From Candidatus Zhuqueibacterota bacterium (GTDB taxonomy: Bacteria; Zhuqueibacterota; Zhuqueibacteria; Oceanimicrobiales; Oceanimicrobiaceae), in contig JAJDAG010000137.1 of the NCBI GenBank assembly GCA_029262005.1, forward strand, positions 1-57,671: a DNA stretch of 57,671 bases, written 5' to 3'. Position numbers and translations under genes: made by a program. The notes beneath the pieces are model-generated. The model saw only the letters and a list, made by a program, of their open reading frames with translations. It made no database searches and was not told the DNA's origin. Every line of letters starts with the position of its first letter. The first letter of the stretch is position 1. Shown one piece after another: positions 16,986-25,763 of the stretch.

Positions 16986-18039
16986 TCAAGACATTCTTGT
17001 TATCGGTGGTGGCCCGGCTGGCCTGGAGGCGGCCCGCGGCATTGCTGATTTAGGCTATAAAGCCATACTTGTTGAAAAAAGAGATCGCCTGGGTGGCACC
17101 CCTGATGAGGCACAATATGCTGCATTGACGCCGGACCTTAGAAATGCTGAAGAGGCAATGGATGAGATGATTGCCGCAGTTGCAAACAATGAAAATGTTG
17201 AAATCCGGTTGGATTCGAGTGTTACTGGAACGAATGGAACACTTGGTGATTTCAATGTCATCGTAAAAAATGGTAAGGGCTCGGAGAAGCTCAATGTTGG
17301 TTCTGTGATTCTTGCAACCGGTTTTCAGCATTTTGATCCGGGCCGGGAAACGCAACAATACGGCTACTATCTTTATGATGATGTGGTCACGCTTGTGGAT
17401 GCTGAAAAAATGCTGAAAGCAGACACCTTTGTTAGACCGTCCAACGGTGAAGTGCCGAAACGCGTTTGTTTTATTCAGTGCGTGGGCTCGCGCGATCGTC
17501 AGATCGGCAACGAATACTGTTCAAAAGTCTGTTGCGGCATTGCTTCAAAACAAGCAATTGAAATAAGGCAGCAGGTGCCTGACTGTCGTGTTTTTATTTT
17601 TTACATTGACATGCGGATGTACGGATACTGGGAGAATGAGATTTATTGGCCAGCGCAGGAAAAACACAAGGTTAATTACATAAAAGGCATTGCCACCGAG
17701 GTTTTACAGAAAGGTGACAAACTGCTGGTGCGTGGTGAAGACACAACATTGGGACGCCCTATGGAAATTCCAATGGACATGGTAATCCTGTCTGTGGGCA
17801 TGGAGCCCAGTCGCGGCACCAAGGAATTGGCAGAGATTTTTGGCCTGGAAAAAAACAAATACGGTTTTATCGAAACAATCGGTGGCGCATTGGATACTGT
17901 GAGCACCAGCGTGCCTGGCGTTTTTGCTGCCGGCGCTTGCACAGGTCCTGCTGATCTGGAAGACAGTGTTGCCATGGCTGGTTCAGCAGTCATGAAATCT
18001 GTTATTACCGTGAGAAAGGCAAAGGGCTCAAAACAGTAA
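16978..18039 (+). CDS. shdrA: sHdrA, FAD-containing subunit of the sHdr complex
   Basis: A 353-residue HdrA-like flavoprotein, the short form typical of sHdr rather than the longer methanogen HdrA. The Rossmann motif VIGGGPAGLEAAR (8-20) binds FAD. The core motif CVGSRD followed by YCSKVCCGIA supplies cysteines for the HdrA-type [4Fe-4S] cluster. No extra ferredoxin domains are appended. It receives electrons from the B/C subunits during sulfur oxidation. It overlaps shdrB1 by 8 bases and is followed by the sHdr-specific hypothetical gene. Confidence 0.94.
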   Translation: MPSQDILVIGGGPAGLEAARGIADLGYKAILVEKRDRLGGTPDEAQYAALTPDLRNAEEAMDEMIAAVANNENVEIRLDSSVTGTNGTLGDFNVIVKNGKGSEKLNVGSVILATGFQHFDPGRETQQYGYYLYDDVVTLVDAEKMLKADTFVRPSNGEVPKRVCFIQCVGSRDRQIGNEYCSKVCCGIASKQAIEIRQQVPDCRVFIFYIDMRMYGYWENEIYWPAQEKHKVNYIKGIATEVLQKGDKLLVRGEDTTLGRPMEIPMDMVILSVGMEPSRGTKELAEIFGLEKNKYGFIETIGGALDTVSTSVPGVFAAGACTGPADLEDSVAMAGSAVMKSVITVRKAKGSKQ

Positions 18040-18089
18040 ATTCATGAATAATCGAGATTTTTGCAGAACTTGTTTTTACAGGATTTAAT

Positions 18090-18833
18090 ATGAGTCAGGT
18101 TGTCGACACTGAAAGCGCCAAAGAATTTATGAAAGAAGCGTTTTCACAAATATCTCCGGAAGAGTTGAGCAATATTTGTGCGGCTTTGGAAAGCAAGAGC
18201 CGGCAGTTTCAGCAGTTTTTGAATGCCGAATCCCTGCCAAATCTTTCTGACCGTCAGTTGTATCAAATTCTGAGATCGATTTTTTCTACCCGCAGAAAGG
18301 CGCAAAAGCTGCTCGACACATTCTCAGCCGAAAACCTCAAAGTCTGGATTGATGACTTGCTTTATGCAACAGACGAAATCGGAATTCGGTTTCAGAATTT
18401 CTGCGAGCATTTTGATAATCTGGATATGAATATTCGCACTGATTTAGCGGGTGAACTTTTGCATTTCACTTTTCCGGAAAAGTACTGGCTCTGGTCGCGC
18501 TGGATGTGGGATCCGAAAGTGAAAACCGGGGCTTTACCGCTGGTAATCAGCGAGGATTATGTTTTGAATTGTTCCTCGCCTGGAGAGGGATACTTAGTGG
18601 TTGGCGAGGCTGTTGCCTTTGTTCACAGCGTTGGCGAGGCTGCTGGTTTTCAAACGATTAGCCGCACGCTTTTCGGCACGGATGTCTATTTGAGCTGCGT
18701 GTATGTCGTGTATGTTTACACCGTATTGCGAATGAGAATGACGCAGGAGTTTAATAAAGTGATGCCCGGGTTGGCGGAGTTTTCGTGCAGATTGTTGGGC
18801 GTTCATAGATTGGAGGAAATTCATGCCGGTTGA
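18090..18833 (+). CDS. sHdr-operon conserved hypothetical protein (Hyp)
   Basis: A 247-residue protein with no signal peptide, lying exactly where sHdr operons carry a conserved gene of unknown function between shdrA and the C2/B2 genes. The N-terminal half is helical (EELSNICAALESKSRQFQQF). A WLWSRWMWDP motif near residue 135 and a hydrophobic segment (YLSCVYVVYVYTVL) near residue 205 are notable. Hydrophobicity is not enough for a clear membrane helix. It overlaps the next gene by 11 bases. Role is unknown; an assembly or structural function in the sHdr complex is a guess from its constant linkage. Confidence 0.85.
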   Translation: MSQVVDTESAKEFMKEAFSQISPEELSNICAALESKSRQFQQFLNAESLPNLSDRQLYQILRSIFSTRRKAQKLLDTFSAENLKVWIDDLLYATDEIGIRFQNFCEHFDNLDMNIRTDLAGELLHFTFPEKYWLWSRWMWDPKVKTGALPLVISEDYVLNCSSPGEGYLVVGEAVAFVHSVGEAAGFQTISRTLFGTDVYLSCVYVVYVYTVLRMRMTQEFNKVMPGLAEFSCRLLGVHRLEEIHAG

Positions 18834-20085
18834 CAAACATCAAATCATTGAAAAAGAAAAGGCCGTGGTTGAGGGCATTGAGCTGAGCAGTGACTGGAAC
18901 CGCATGTTCGAGCAGCGTGTAATTTGGGACTATGATCTTACATACATGGACAAAATTACGGAGCTTGACGGTGGCGAGTCGCTCGGTTGGTGTTATCAAT
19001 GTGCCCAGTGTGTGCCTGTCTGTCCTGTCGATATGGTCGGCTCTTACGGCCCGCGCAAAATATATCGTGCGGTCCAGGTCGGAGCAGATTTGTTTAACGA
19101 TGACTACTTGTGGCAATGTACCACTTGCGCAAACTGCCTGCGTGTTTGCCCGAAAGAAGTGGATATGATCAAAATCATGCCTGCTGTCAGAGAGCAAGCT
19201 GTGCTGGATGGTAATGTCCCCGGCGAATTGCAGGAAGCTTTTGAAAACACCTTTGAATATGGAAACCCAATGGGTGAATCCCCTCGCAAACGCGCGGACT
19301 GGGTAAAAGATGCTGGCGTGGAAGTGCCCGTTTTGTCACAAATTAAAAAGCCCGTGGACCTGCTTTGGCTTGTTGAATGCTACCCGGCTTATCATCCACG
19401 GGGTAAAGAGGCGAGTCAGGCGTTAGCACGAATTCTGACGGCATTAAAAGCCGACTACGGCATTCTTGGCACCGAAGAAAAGTGCACCTGTGACACACAA
19501 AGACTCGCGGGTGAAATTGGCTTGTTTGAGGAGTTTGCAGAGGAAAATATCCGTCTGTTGAAAAAATACAAACATAACCAAATTATGGTCACCGACCCGC
19601 ATGCACTCAACGCGCTCCGGAATGAGTATCCAAGTTTTGGCGGCAAGTTTGATGTCATCCACTACACGACTTATCTAGCGCCACTGATGAGCCGGCTTAA
19701 CTTGAAGAATTCACTGGACATTAAGGTGACATTCCATGACCCGTGCTACCTTGGAAGGCACAATGGAGAGTTTGAAGCGCCACGGGCAATGCTCAAGGCC
19801 ATTCCCGGCGTTGAACTTATTGAAATGGGCCGATGCCGTGAAAACAGTTACTGCTGTGGCGGCGGTGGCGGCGGCATGTGGCTGGATGGATTTATGGTGG
19901 ATCATGTGACCGAACGACTTTCTGAAAAACGGGTTCGAGAGGCGGTGGAGACCGGCGCCGATGTGCTTGCAGTCTGCTGTCCATACGAGGTTTCTCGGTT
20001 TGAAGATGCCGTCAAATCTACCGGCAATGAAGGTAAGTTGCTGGTGAAAGATATCATCGAATTAGTGGATGAGGCCATGCGCTAG
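18823..20085 (+). CDS. shdrB3: Fused sHdrC2-sHdrB2 subunit (B3-type)
   Basis: A 420-residue protein joining an HdrC-like N-terminus and an HdrB-like C-terminus. Two standard [4Fe-4S] motifs occur at Cys57-67 (CYQCAQCVPVCP) and Cys99-109 (CTTCANCLRVCP). The C-terminal CCG motif is intact (HDPCYLGRHN ... GRCRENSYCCGGGGGG ... VCCPYE). The expected first CCG set is degraded: the family's CPHC appears here as DPHA. The fusion replaces separate shdrC2 and shdrB2 genes and resembles the subunit called B3 in the sHdr type that is linked to Etf genes. It starts 11 bases inside hyp, with TGGAGGAAA as ribosome site. The B3 name is from memory. Confidence 0.9.
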   Translation: MPVDKHQIIEKEKAVVEGIELSSDWNRMFEQRVIWDYDLTYMDKITELDGGESLGWCYQCAQCVPVCPVDMVGSYGPRKIYRAVQVGADLFNDDYLWQCTTCANCLRVCPKEVDMIKIMPAVREQAVLDGNVPGELQEAFENTFEYGNPMGESPRKRADWVKDAGVEVPVLSQIKKPVDLLWLVECYPAYHPRGKEASQALARILTALKADYGILGTEEKCTCDTQRLAGEIGLFEEFAEENIRLLKKYKHNQIMVTDPHALNALRNEYPSFGGKFDVIHYTTYLAPLMSRLNLKNSLDIKVTFHDPCYLGRHNGEFEAPRAMLKAIPGVELIEMGRCRENSYCCGGGGGGMWLDGFMVDHVTERLSEKRVREAVETGADVLAVCCPYEVSRFEDAVKSTGNEGKLLVKDIIELVDEAMR

Positions 20086-20127
20086 CGTGTTCTTGACCGA
20101 AATGATGAATGCAACCATTTGAGGAAA

Positions 20128-20577
20128 ATGCTGAAAATCAGAGAGTATGAAATAAATCCAGAGTTGTCTTACGACCCGGAAGAACATTTTTGGCTGGATG
20201 TAAAAAATGGCCGGGCCCGTGTCGGCTACGACGCACTTGTGCAGGAATCGATGGGCGCTTTTGTTGTGGTCCAGTTACGAGATGACCTGAGTGTGGTGAA
20301 ACGCGGTGAGGCGTTCGGCACAATCGAAGCGGAAAAATACGTTGGGCCGCTGCGTTCACCTGTTTCAGGAAAAATTATCGCTTTGAATGAACAGGTCATT
20401 GCAAACCCGCGCCTGGCCAACACGGAACCGTTTGGCAATGGCTGGTTTGTGGAAATTAAGTTGTCTGATTTTGCCCGGGAAAGCGCCTCTCTGGTGACGG
20501 GAGAGGCGGCTGTTCGAGAGTGGTTTGAGCGTGAATTAGAAAAATATGAGGATAAAGGTTGGTTAGCGGAAATATAA
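20128..20577 (+). CDS. lbpA: Lipoate-binding protein LbpA, second copy
   Basis: A 149-residue GcvH-like carrier with lipoyl lysine Lys70 in TIEAEKYVGPLRSPVSG. ATG 20128 is preferred over TTG 20119 because GAGG at 20121-20124 is then a ribosome site. It is clearly related to, but not a recent duplicate of, the copy at 14482; the two share the hairpin and GWFVEIKL/GWLVKL-like strand but differ in most loops. It overlaps the next gene by 19 bases and is followed by the lipoyl-synthase and ligase genes, so it is probably their main substrate. Confidence 0.93.
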   Translation: MLKIREYEINPELSYDPEEHFWLDVKNGRARVGYDALVQESMGAFVVVQLRDDLSVVKRGEAFGTIEAEKYVGPLRSPVSGKIIALNEQVIANPRLANTEPFGNGWFVEIKLSDFARESASLVTGEAAVREWFERELEKYEDKGWLAEI

Positions 20578-21518
20578 CAAAACTCGATCTCACGGATCAG
20601 GCGTTTGCAGTGCGAAGGGCCAATTTTACCGATGAAATCAGTTTTTATGCCCCCGGGCTTAAACGCTATTGCACCACTGAATTCGAGCAGAAAAGTCCGC
20701 GCGCTTTCCTGCCGATCAGTCTGACCGGAAATGCCTGCGTCCTGCAGTGCGACCATTGTGAATCAAAAATTCTCGAGCCCATGTTTGCAATCGATCAGAG
20801 GGAAGGGCTGTTTCCGCTGTGTGAACGTCTGGCCAACTCCGGCACCGAGGGCATTTTGCTTAGCGGGGGTTCGAATCGAGTGGGCGCGGTTCCTTTGCAC
20901 AAACATTTTGCCGACATGAAGCGCGTGAAACAAGAACTCGGATTGCGGGTTATGGTGCATTGTGGCCTGGTCTCTGAAGAGACTTGCGCGGCGCTAAAAG
21001 AGGCTGAAGTCGACGCGGTTATGCTCGACATTATTGGCGCAAACGAAACCATTCGCGATGTTTACCACCTGGACGCTACCATTGAAGATTTTGACCGTTC
21101 GCTGGAACTGCTGCAAAAATATGAGCACAGCGTACGACCACACATAATTCTCGGGTTGCACTACGGCAAAATGTTGGGAGAGGACAAAGCGCTTGAGATG
21201 ATTGCGAAGTACCCGGTTCATGCTTTAGTTCTGGTAGTTCTGACGCCCATGGCCGGCACCAATATGCAAAATGTGGCGCCACCGGATGTAGCTGAGTTGG
21301 CCGCCTTTTTTCAAAAATCAAGATTAAGAATGCCGGATACGCCCATCATGGTTGGTTGCGCCCGGCCTTTGGGCGAACACAGAGCACAGCTTGACCGCCT
21401 GGCAGTAGATTGTGGTTTAAACGGCATCGCTTATCCTGCTGAAGGCGTGGTTGAATACGCGCGCGCCAAAGGCCTTCGCCCCGGCTTTATTGAAAATTCC
21501 TGTTCCTGTGGATGCTGA
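20559..21518 (+). CDS. LipS-type radical SAM lipoyl synthase component
   Basis: A 319-residue radical SAM enzyme. The [4Fe-4S]/SAM triad is Cys60, Cys64 and Cys67 (CVLQCDHC), and the chain ends with a Cys-rich tail (SCSCGC) that could hold a second cluster. Linked to lbpA, a lipoate ligase and another radical SAM gene, it fits one half of the LipS1/LipS2 pair that inserts sulfur into octanoyl-LbpA in sulfur oxidisers and some archaea. Which of the two it is I cannot decide. TTG 20559 is favoured by GAGGA at 20548-20552; a GTG at 20610 is an alternative. Confidence 0.82.
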   Translation: MVSGNITKLDLTDQAFAVRRANFTDEISFYAPGLKRYCTTEFEQKSPRAFLPISLTGNACVLQCDHCESKILEPMFAIDQREGLFPLCERLANSGTEGILLSGGSNRVGAVPLHKHFADMKRVKQELGLRVMVHCGLVSEETCAALKEAEVDAVMLDIIGANETIRDVYHLDATIEDFDRSLELLQKYEHSVRPHIILGLHYGKMLGEDKALEMIAKYPVHALVLVVLTPMAGTNMQNVAPPDVAELAAFFQKSRLRMPDTPIMVGCARPLGEHRAQLDRLAVDCGLNGIAYPAEGVVEYARAKGLRPGFIENSCSCGC

Positions 21519-21534
21519 AAAAATTACTTCCTCA

Positions 21535-22689
21535 ATGCTCAAATGCCAAATGCCTAAAGACTGGCGATATCTGGAAGATGCCGGTGTGTCCGCTCAATTT
21601 GGTTTGGCTGCAGATGAATATTTAATGCATTATTATGCGCATGGTTCTGAATTGCGTCCACCTGTGTTGCGGCTTTACACCTACCGTTCTCATTGTGCTC
21701 TGGTCGGCCGGTTTCAAAATATCGAGGCTGAACTTGATCTGGAAGCCTGCCGCGAGCTTGGGGTGCAATTCTGCCGCCGGCCAACAGGTGGCGGCGCCAT
21801 TTTGATGGGGGCAGAGCAACTCGGTCTCTGTTTTGTCGCGCCGGCGGATTTTGATGCTCAGGCAATTAAGCCAATAGAAGTTTACCGCAAATTGGCCGCG
21901 CCTGTTCTGCAAGCATTGTCTGAGCTCGGAATTGCGACGCGTTTCAGACCCAGAAATGACCTGGAGGCAGGCGGAAGAAAAATTGCCGGTTTAGGCATTT
22001 ACTACGATGCGAACGGGGCCATGCTTTTTCACACGAGCTTGCTGGTTGGGCTTGATATTTCCATGATGCTGAAAGTGCTGAAAGTTCCGGTTGAAAAGAT
22101 TGCGGACAAAGTTCACACACAATCGGTGGCGGATAGAATCACAACAATTTCAAGCGAATTAAATCGAACCGTGACCGTGACGGAAGTGCAAAAGTTGGTT
22201 AAAGAACATTACGCCACCACTTTCGGCGCGAGGTTTGTTTCTGAACCATGGACTGTTGCTGAGACCGCGGCCATTGAGAAACTGGCTGAAGAAAAGTATA
22301 CAAGCGAATCCTGGATTTTTCAACGCACCCCGCAACCGGACATGATTGGCACGAGCATTATCAAAACAAAAGCCGGTTTGTTGCGAACTTACATCAGCCT
22401 CAAGGGGCAAGTTATAAAAAGCGTGCTGGTTACGGGTGATTTTTTTGACCACAGCAACGTGCTGCATCAGTTGGAGGCAAGACTGAAATGGGGGGCATTT
22501 GACCGAACGAAAATTCAGCAGGCTGTAAGAAAAACAATGTCCGCAGAGCAACAGTGCCAGTTGGCCATCCCGGAAGCGGATCTGGTGGAAGCAATTTGCA
22601 AAGCCGGTATGAACGCACGAGCAAAAAATCGGTTGACGAACAAAGGCTCTTGTTACTACCCATTGTCGAAGACGCCTGCTGATATTTGA
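21535..22689 (+). CDS. Lipoate-protein ligase of the sHdr-associated type, second copy
   Basis: A 384-residue LplA-superfamily ligase with the motifs RRPTGGGAILMG and the lysine loop GGRKIAGLGIYY. A C-terminal domain (~300-384) corresponds to the accessory LplB-like part. ATG 21535 follows the previous stop by 16 bases. GTG 21508 (overlapping that stop) or ATG 21550 are possible and no ribosome site decides. It sits between the two LipS-type genes and after lbpA copy two, so octanoyl/lipoyl transfer to that LbpA is likely. It differs widely from the ligase at 12640, suggesting the two serve different carriers or different acyl groups. Confidence 0.9.
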   Translation: MLKCQMPKDWRYLEDAGVSAQFGLAADEYLMHYYAHGSELRPPVLRLYTYRSHCALVGRFQNIEAELDLEACRELGVQFCRRPTGGGAILMGAEQLGLCFVAPADFDAQAIKPIEVYRKLAAPVLQALSELGIATRFRPRNDLEAGGRKIAGLGIYYDANGAMLFHTSLLVGLDISMMLKVLKVPVEKIADKVHTQSVADRITTISSELNRTVTVTEVQKLVKEHYATTFGARFVSEPWTVAETAAIEKLAEEKYTSESWIFQRTPQPDMIGTSIIKTKAGLLRTYISLKGQVIKSVLVTGDFFDHSNVLHQLEARLKWGAFDRTKIQQAVRKTMSAEQQCQLAIPEADLVEAICKAGMNARAKNRLTNKGSCYYPLSKTPADI

Positions 22690-22728
22690 CGATTTTCACA
22701 ATTGATTTTTGAATAACAGGAAAGCTAA

Positions 22729-23838
22729 ATGAGCATCATTGCTGACACACCTTTACCGGTGCTAACAAACAAAGAGCCGCAAACCCACGACTCGGCCAAA
22801 GTGAGTCCGGATTATGTACGGCTAAGCCAGGCCAGCGCCATGGCTTTGCGTTTTTCTTCAGGCCGCTTTTCGCGTGACTTTGAGTTTGGTGGCATTAATT
22901 TGCTTTTGAATTATGCAGAAGGATGTTTCTCAGATTGTGGCTATTGCGGCCTGGCACGAACACGCCCGGGTAATTATGCAGACAAGTCTTTCATTCGCGT
23001 CGAGTGGCCGCTGCTTGAAACCGATGCTGTTGTCAAGCGAATGGTAAAATATGAGGACAAGCTCACGCGGCTTTGTATCTCAATGGTAACGCATGGCCGG
23101 GCCTTCGAAGATACTGTCGACATTACCGAACGCATCGTCCGAAAAGTGCGAACGCCCTTGTCGCTGCTGGTTGCGCCCCCTGTACTTGGGCATGAAAAAC
23201 TCCTGGTGTTTAAAAAACTTGGCGTGGATATAATCGGCATCGGACTCGATGCAGTCAGTGAGAGTGTTTTTGCTGCGACTCGCACAAATGTGCCAAACGG
23301 TGGATTGCGCTGGGACAACTACATGGATATTGTAAACGCCTCGCGCGAAATTTTCGGGCCGTGGAAAGTAAATTGTCATGTGGTCGTCGGCCTGGGTGAA
23401 AGCGATGCGGAAATGGTAGATGTGCTTTACGATTTGAAGGCGCGGCAAATTCTCTCTTTTCTTTTCAGCTTTAATCCGGAGCCGGATTCACGCATGGGCG
23501 ATCATCCCAAATCCAGCATCAACCGCTGGCGTCGGATTCAGCTTGTGAAATATTTGATTGAGGAACATGATCTGCCGCGGCATAAAATAACCTTTGACGA
23601 TTCGGGTGCCATGACGAAGCTGAAAGCGCTGCCGGGTCAGGTCGCGGCAATTGTCGATCAGGGAACAGCTTTTATGACGCATGGGTGCACCAGCGCCAAT
23701 GGCGAGCCAGGTTGCACCCGGCCGTACGGCAGCTATCGTCCCAGCGAAGCTTATCGCGACTTTCCATTTCAACCCGATGCACTTGCTCTTGCCGGTATCA
23801 GAATGGAATTAAATCTTGAGGAGTTTCTGGCAGGTTGA
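22729..23838 (+). CDS. LipS-type radical SAM lipoyl synthase component
   Basis: A 369-residue radical SAM protein with the cluster triad Cys66, Cys70 and Cys73 (CFSDCGYC), in a context (NYAEGCFSDCGYCGLA) like that of biotin-synthase-related enzymes. The barrel region includes GGLRWDNY and HVVVGLGESD, and a C-terminal HGCTSANGEPGCTRPYGS segment could bind a second cluster. It is the partner candidate for the radical SAM gene at 20559; the pair would build lipoate on LbpA without a classical LipA. AGGAAAG precedes the ATG. Its stop overlaps the next start (TTGA). Confidence 0.82.
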   Translation: MSIIADTPLPVLTNKEPQTHDSAKVSPDYVRLSQASAMALRFSSGRFSRDFEFGGINLLLNYAEGCFSDCGYCGLARTRPGNYADKSFIRVEWPLLETDAVVKRMVKYEDKLTRLCISMVTHGRAFEDTVDITERIVRKVRTPLSLLVAPPVLGHEKLLVFKKLGVDIIGIGLDAVSESVFAATRTNVPNGGLRWDNYMDIVNASREIFGPWKVNCHVVVGLGESDAEMVDVLYDLKARQILSFLFSFNPEPDSRMGDHPKSSINRWRRIQLVKYLIEEHDLPRHKITFDDSGAMTKLKALPGQVAAIVDQGTAFMTHGCTSANGEPGCTRPYGSYRPSEAYRDFPFQPDALALAGIRMELNLEEFLAG

Positions 23839-24950
23839 TTTCCTCAAAATTAAAAGATTATTTACAGGATCCTTTTCTTCGAAGCTTGTACACCGATGTG
23901 CGCAAGGCAGGGTCACTGCGTTCAATCTCTCTGGATCTCACGCATAACTGTAACCTGCGCTGCAGCGGCTGTTATTATTTTGCAGAGGAAATGGACCGCT
24001 TCGAGTCCCCGGAAGACGATGCGATTTTCGATGAATTTATACAAAAGGAAAAAGAGCGTGGCACCAATTTTGTCACGATTGTCGGTGGTGAGCCGAGTCT
24101 GGAGCTTGGACGACTCAAAAAAATCTATGACAATTTCGCTATGAATGTCGCCACCAACGGTCTTGTCAAAATCCCGCGACACGGATTTGAAAAAATGCCA
24201 ATTGGCGTTGCCGTCTGGGGAGATCACGAAACAGACAAACAGCTTCGCGGTGGCGGCAAACATGATATTTTCTCAAAGGCATTGCAAAATTATCGCGGGG
24301 ATGACCGGGCATTTTTTTATTACACCGTCATACCCGGCAAAGCTCATGAAATTGCCGGCGTGGTTGAGCAGTGCGTTGATAACGGCAACCCTGTTCTGTT
24401 TAATTTCTACGGCGCTGTTTCCGGTTCCGGCGATTCTCTGTATTTTGGTGATGGCTTTGCGGCTGCCCGTCGGGAAATCGATCGCATGATCGAGCGCTAC
24501 CCCGACCGAATTCTGATGACATCGTATTTCAGCAGGGTGGCTTCAACCGGCCGTTTATTCGATGAAAAATGGGGTTACGACGTCTGCACCAGCATTACAT
24601 CGGATCATGCAATGAACCGGGTGCGCATTCAAAACGGCAAACCGTTTAATCCGCATTTTCGTGCTTACAATGCGGATTTTGTGACGACTCGCCGCTGTTG
24701 CACCGGCATGGAACGGGACTGCGCCACTTGCTTTGACGTGTGGGAGCACTTTTCATGGGTGATGTTAAATTTGAAAAAGCATCTCGTATCCAGGCAGGCA
24801 TTCACAAACTGGTTGACCACGATGTATCTGTTTTATCTTCTTAACCGAATTGTTGATTATGAGACCGGCTTGCAGCGGTTGCCGCAGATTCATGCCAGAG
24901 TAGGGTTACTGGCTGAACACCTTGTGTGTCCGGCAAGCGTGGCCGCCTGA
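23835..24950 (+). CDS. Additional radical SAM protein, function unknown
   Basis: A 371-residue radical SAM enzyme with triad Cys39, Cys43 and Cys46 (HNCNLRCSGCYYF) and the SAM-binding GGEPSL motif. Near the C-terminus, Cys251, Cys288, Cys289, Cys296 and Cys299 (RRCCTG, RDCATC) could bind an auxiliary [4Fe-4S] cluster, as in SPASM-like enzymes. A helical tail with a hydrophobic YLFYLLNRIV stretch ends the protein. The TTG start overlaps the previous stop, so translation is coupled. It stands between the lipoate-assembly genes and etfB but is distinct from both LipS-type genes. Its substrate is unknown; modification of a sHdr-related cofactor or protein is a reasonable guess only. Confidence 0.85.
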   Translation: MISSKLKDYLQDPFLRSLYTDVRKAGSLRSISLDLTHNCNLRCSGCYYFAEEMDRFESPEDDAIFDEFIQKEKERGTNFVTIVGGEPSLELGRLKKIYDNFAMNVATNGLVKIPRHGFEKMPIGVAVWGDHETDKQLRGGGKHDIFSKALQNYRGDDRAFFYYTVIPGKAHEIAGVVEQCVDNGNPVLFNFYGAVSGSGDSLYFGDGFAAARREIDRMIERYPDRILMTSYFSRVASTGRLFDEKWGYDVCTSITSDHAMNRVRIQNGKPFNPHFRAYNADFVTTRRCCTGMERDCATCFDVWEHFSWVMLNLKKHLVSRQAFTNWLTTMYLFYLLNRIVDYETGLQRLPQIHARVGLLAEHLVCPASVAA

Positions 24951-24995
24951 GTTGGTTGTTTTGATTTTGAAGCTTTAATTAAACTGGAGGACAGC

Positions 24996-25763
24996 ATGAA
25001 TATTATTGTGCCCATTAAACAGGTACCAGACCTGGTGGAAGAACTGGAGTTGGATGACTCTGGTAAAGCGCTGAACCGGGAGTGGCTAAAATACAAAATC
25101 AATGAATTTGATGATCATGCACTTGAAGAGGCGTTGCAACTTAAAGACGCGCTTGGCGGCACGGTAACCGCCATGGCCCTTGGCACAGATGACATCGACA
25201 AGTCCCTGTTCACTTGTGCTGCAAAAGGCGCTGATAAACTGATCAAAGTAACCGGAGACTTTGATGCTGCTGTTGCGAGTCACGTGGCGGCAAAAGCAAT
25301 GGCCAATGTTATTCAGGGTCTGGAATATGATCTCATCCTCACCGGCGTGCAGGCGGCTGATGACCGCGATGGCCAGATTGGTGTTCTGCTCGCGCACTAT
25401 CTTGGGGTGCCGCACGTCAGCGTTGTAACCGGCGTTAATATTGATGCGGGAAAAGCGTTGGTGAATAAAGAGTATTCAGGCGGCCTTATGGGGGAATTTG
25501 AGGTTGATTTACCCGCTGTTTTCGGCGTGCAGGCTGCGCGGGAAACACCTCGATACGCACCGGTTAGCCGCGTGCGCCAGGCCATGCGCAACACTGAGTT
25601 GGAGGAAATCGCGGCCGGCGATTGTGCTGTTGCGGTCGGTTCCAGCGTGTCCCGTATGTTTAAACCGGAAACCGGCGCCGGCGCAGAAATGCTGTCCGGG
25701 TCAGGGGAGGAAGTTGCCGCCAGGATAATGAACATCATTCGCGAGAAAGGAATAAAAGTATGA
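24996..25763 (+). CDS. etfB: Electron transfer flavoprotein beta subunit
   Basis: A 255-residue EtfB, beginning MNIIVPIKQVPD as is typical, with the AMP/FAD-binding loop region GVQAADDRDGQIG (residues ~115-127). A strong TGGAGG ribosome site precedes ATG 24996. The stop overlaps the etfA start (ATGA). Placement downstream of the sHdr and lipoate genes suggests that EtfAB accepts electrons from the sHdr complex rather than from acyl-CoA dehydrogenases, none of which is nearby. It would then deliver them to the membrane oxidoreductase encoded just downstream. Confidence 0.94.
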   Translation: MNIIVPIKQVPDLVEELELDDSGKALNREWLKYKINEFDDHALEEALQLKDALGGTVTAMALGTDDIDKSLFTCAAKGADKLIKVTGDFDAAVASHVAAKAMANVIQGLEYDLILTGVQAADDRDGQIGVLLAHYLGVPHVSVVTGVNIDAGKALVNKEYSGGLMGEFEVDLPAVFGVQAARETPRYAPVSRVRQAMRNTELEEIAAGDCAVAVGSSVSRMFKPETGAGAEMLSGSGEEVAARIMNIIREKGIKV

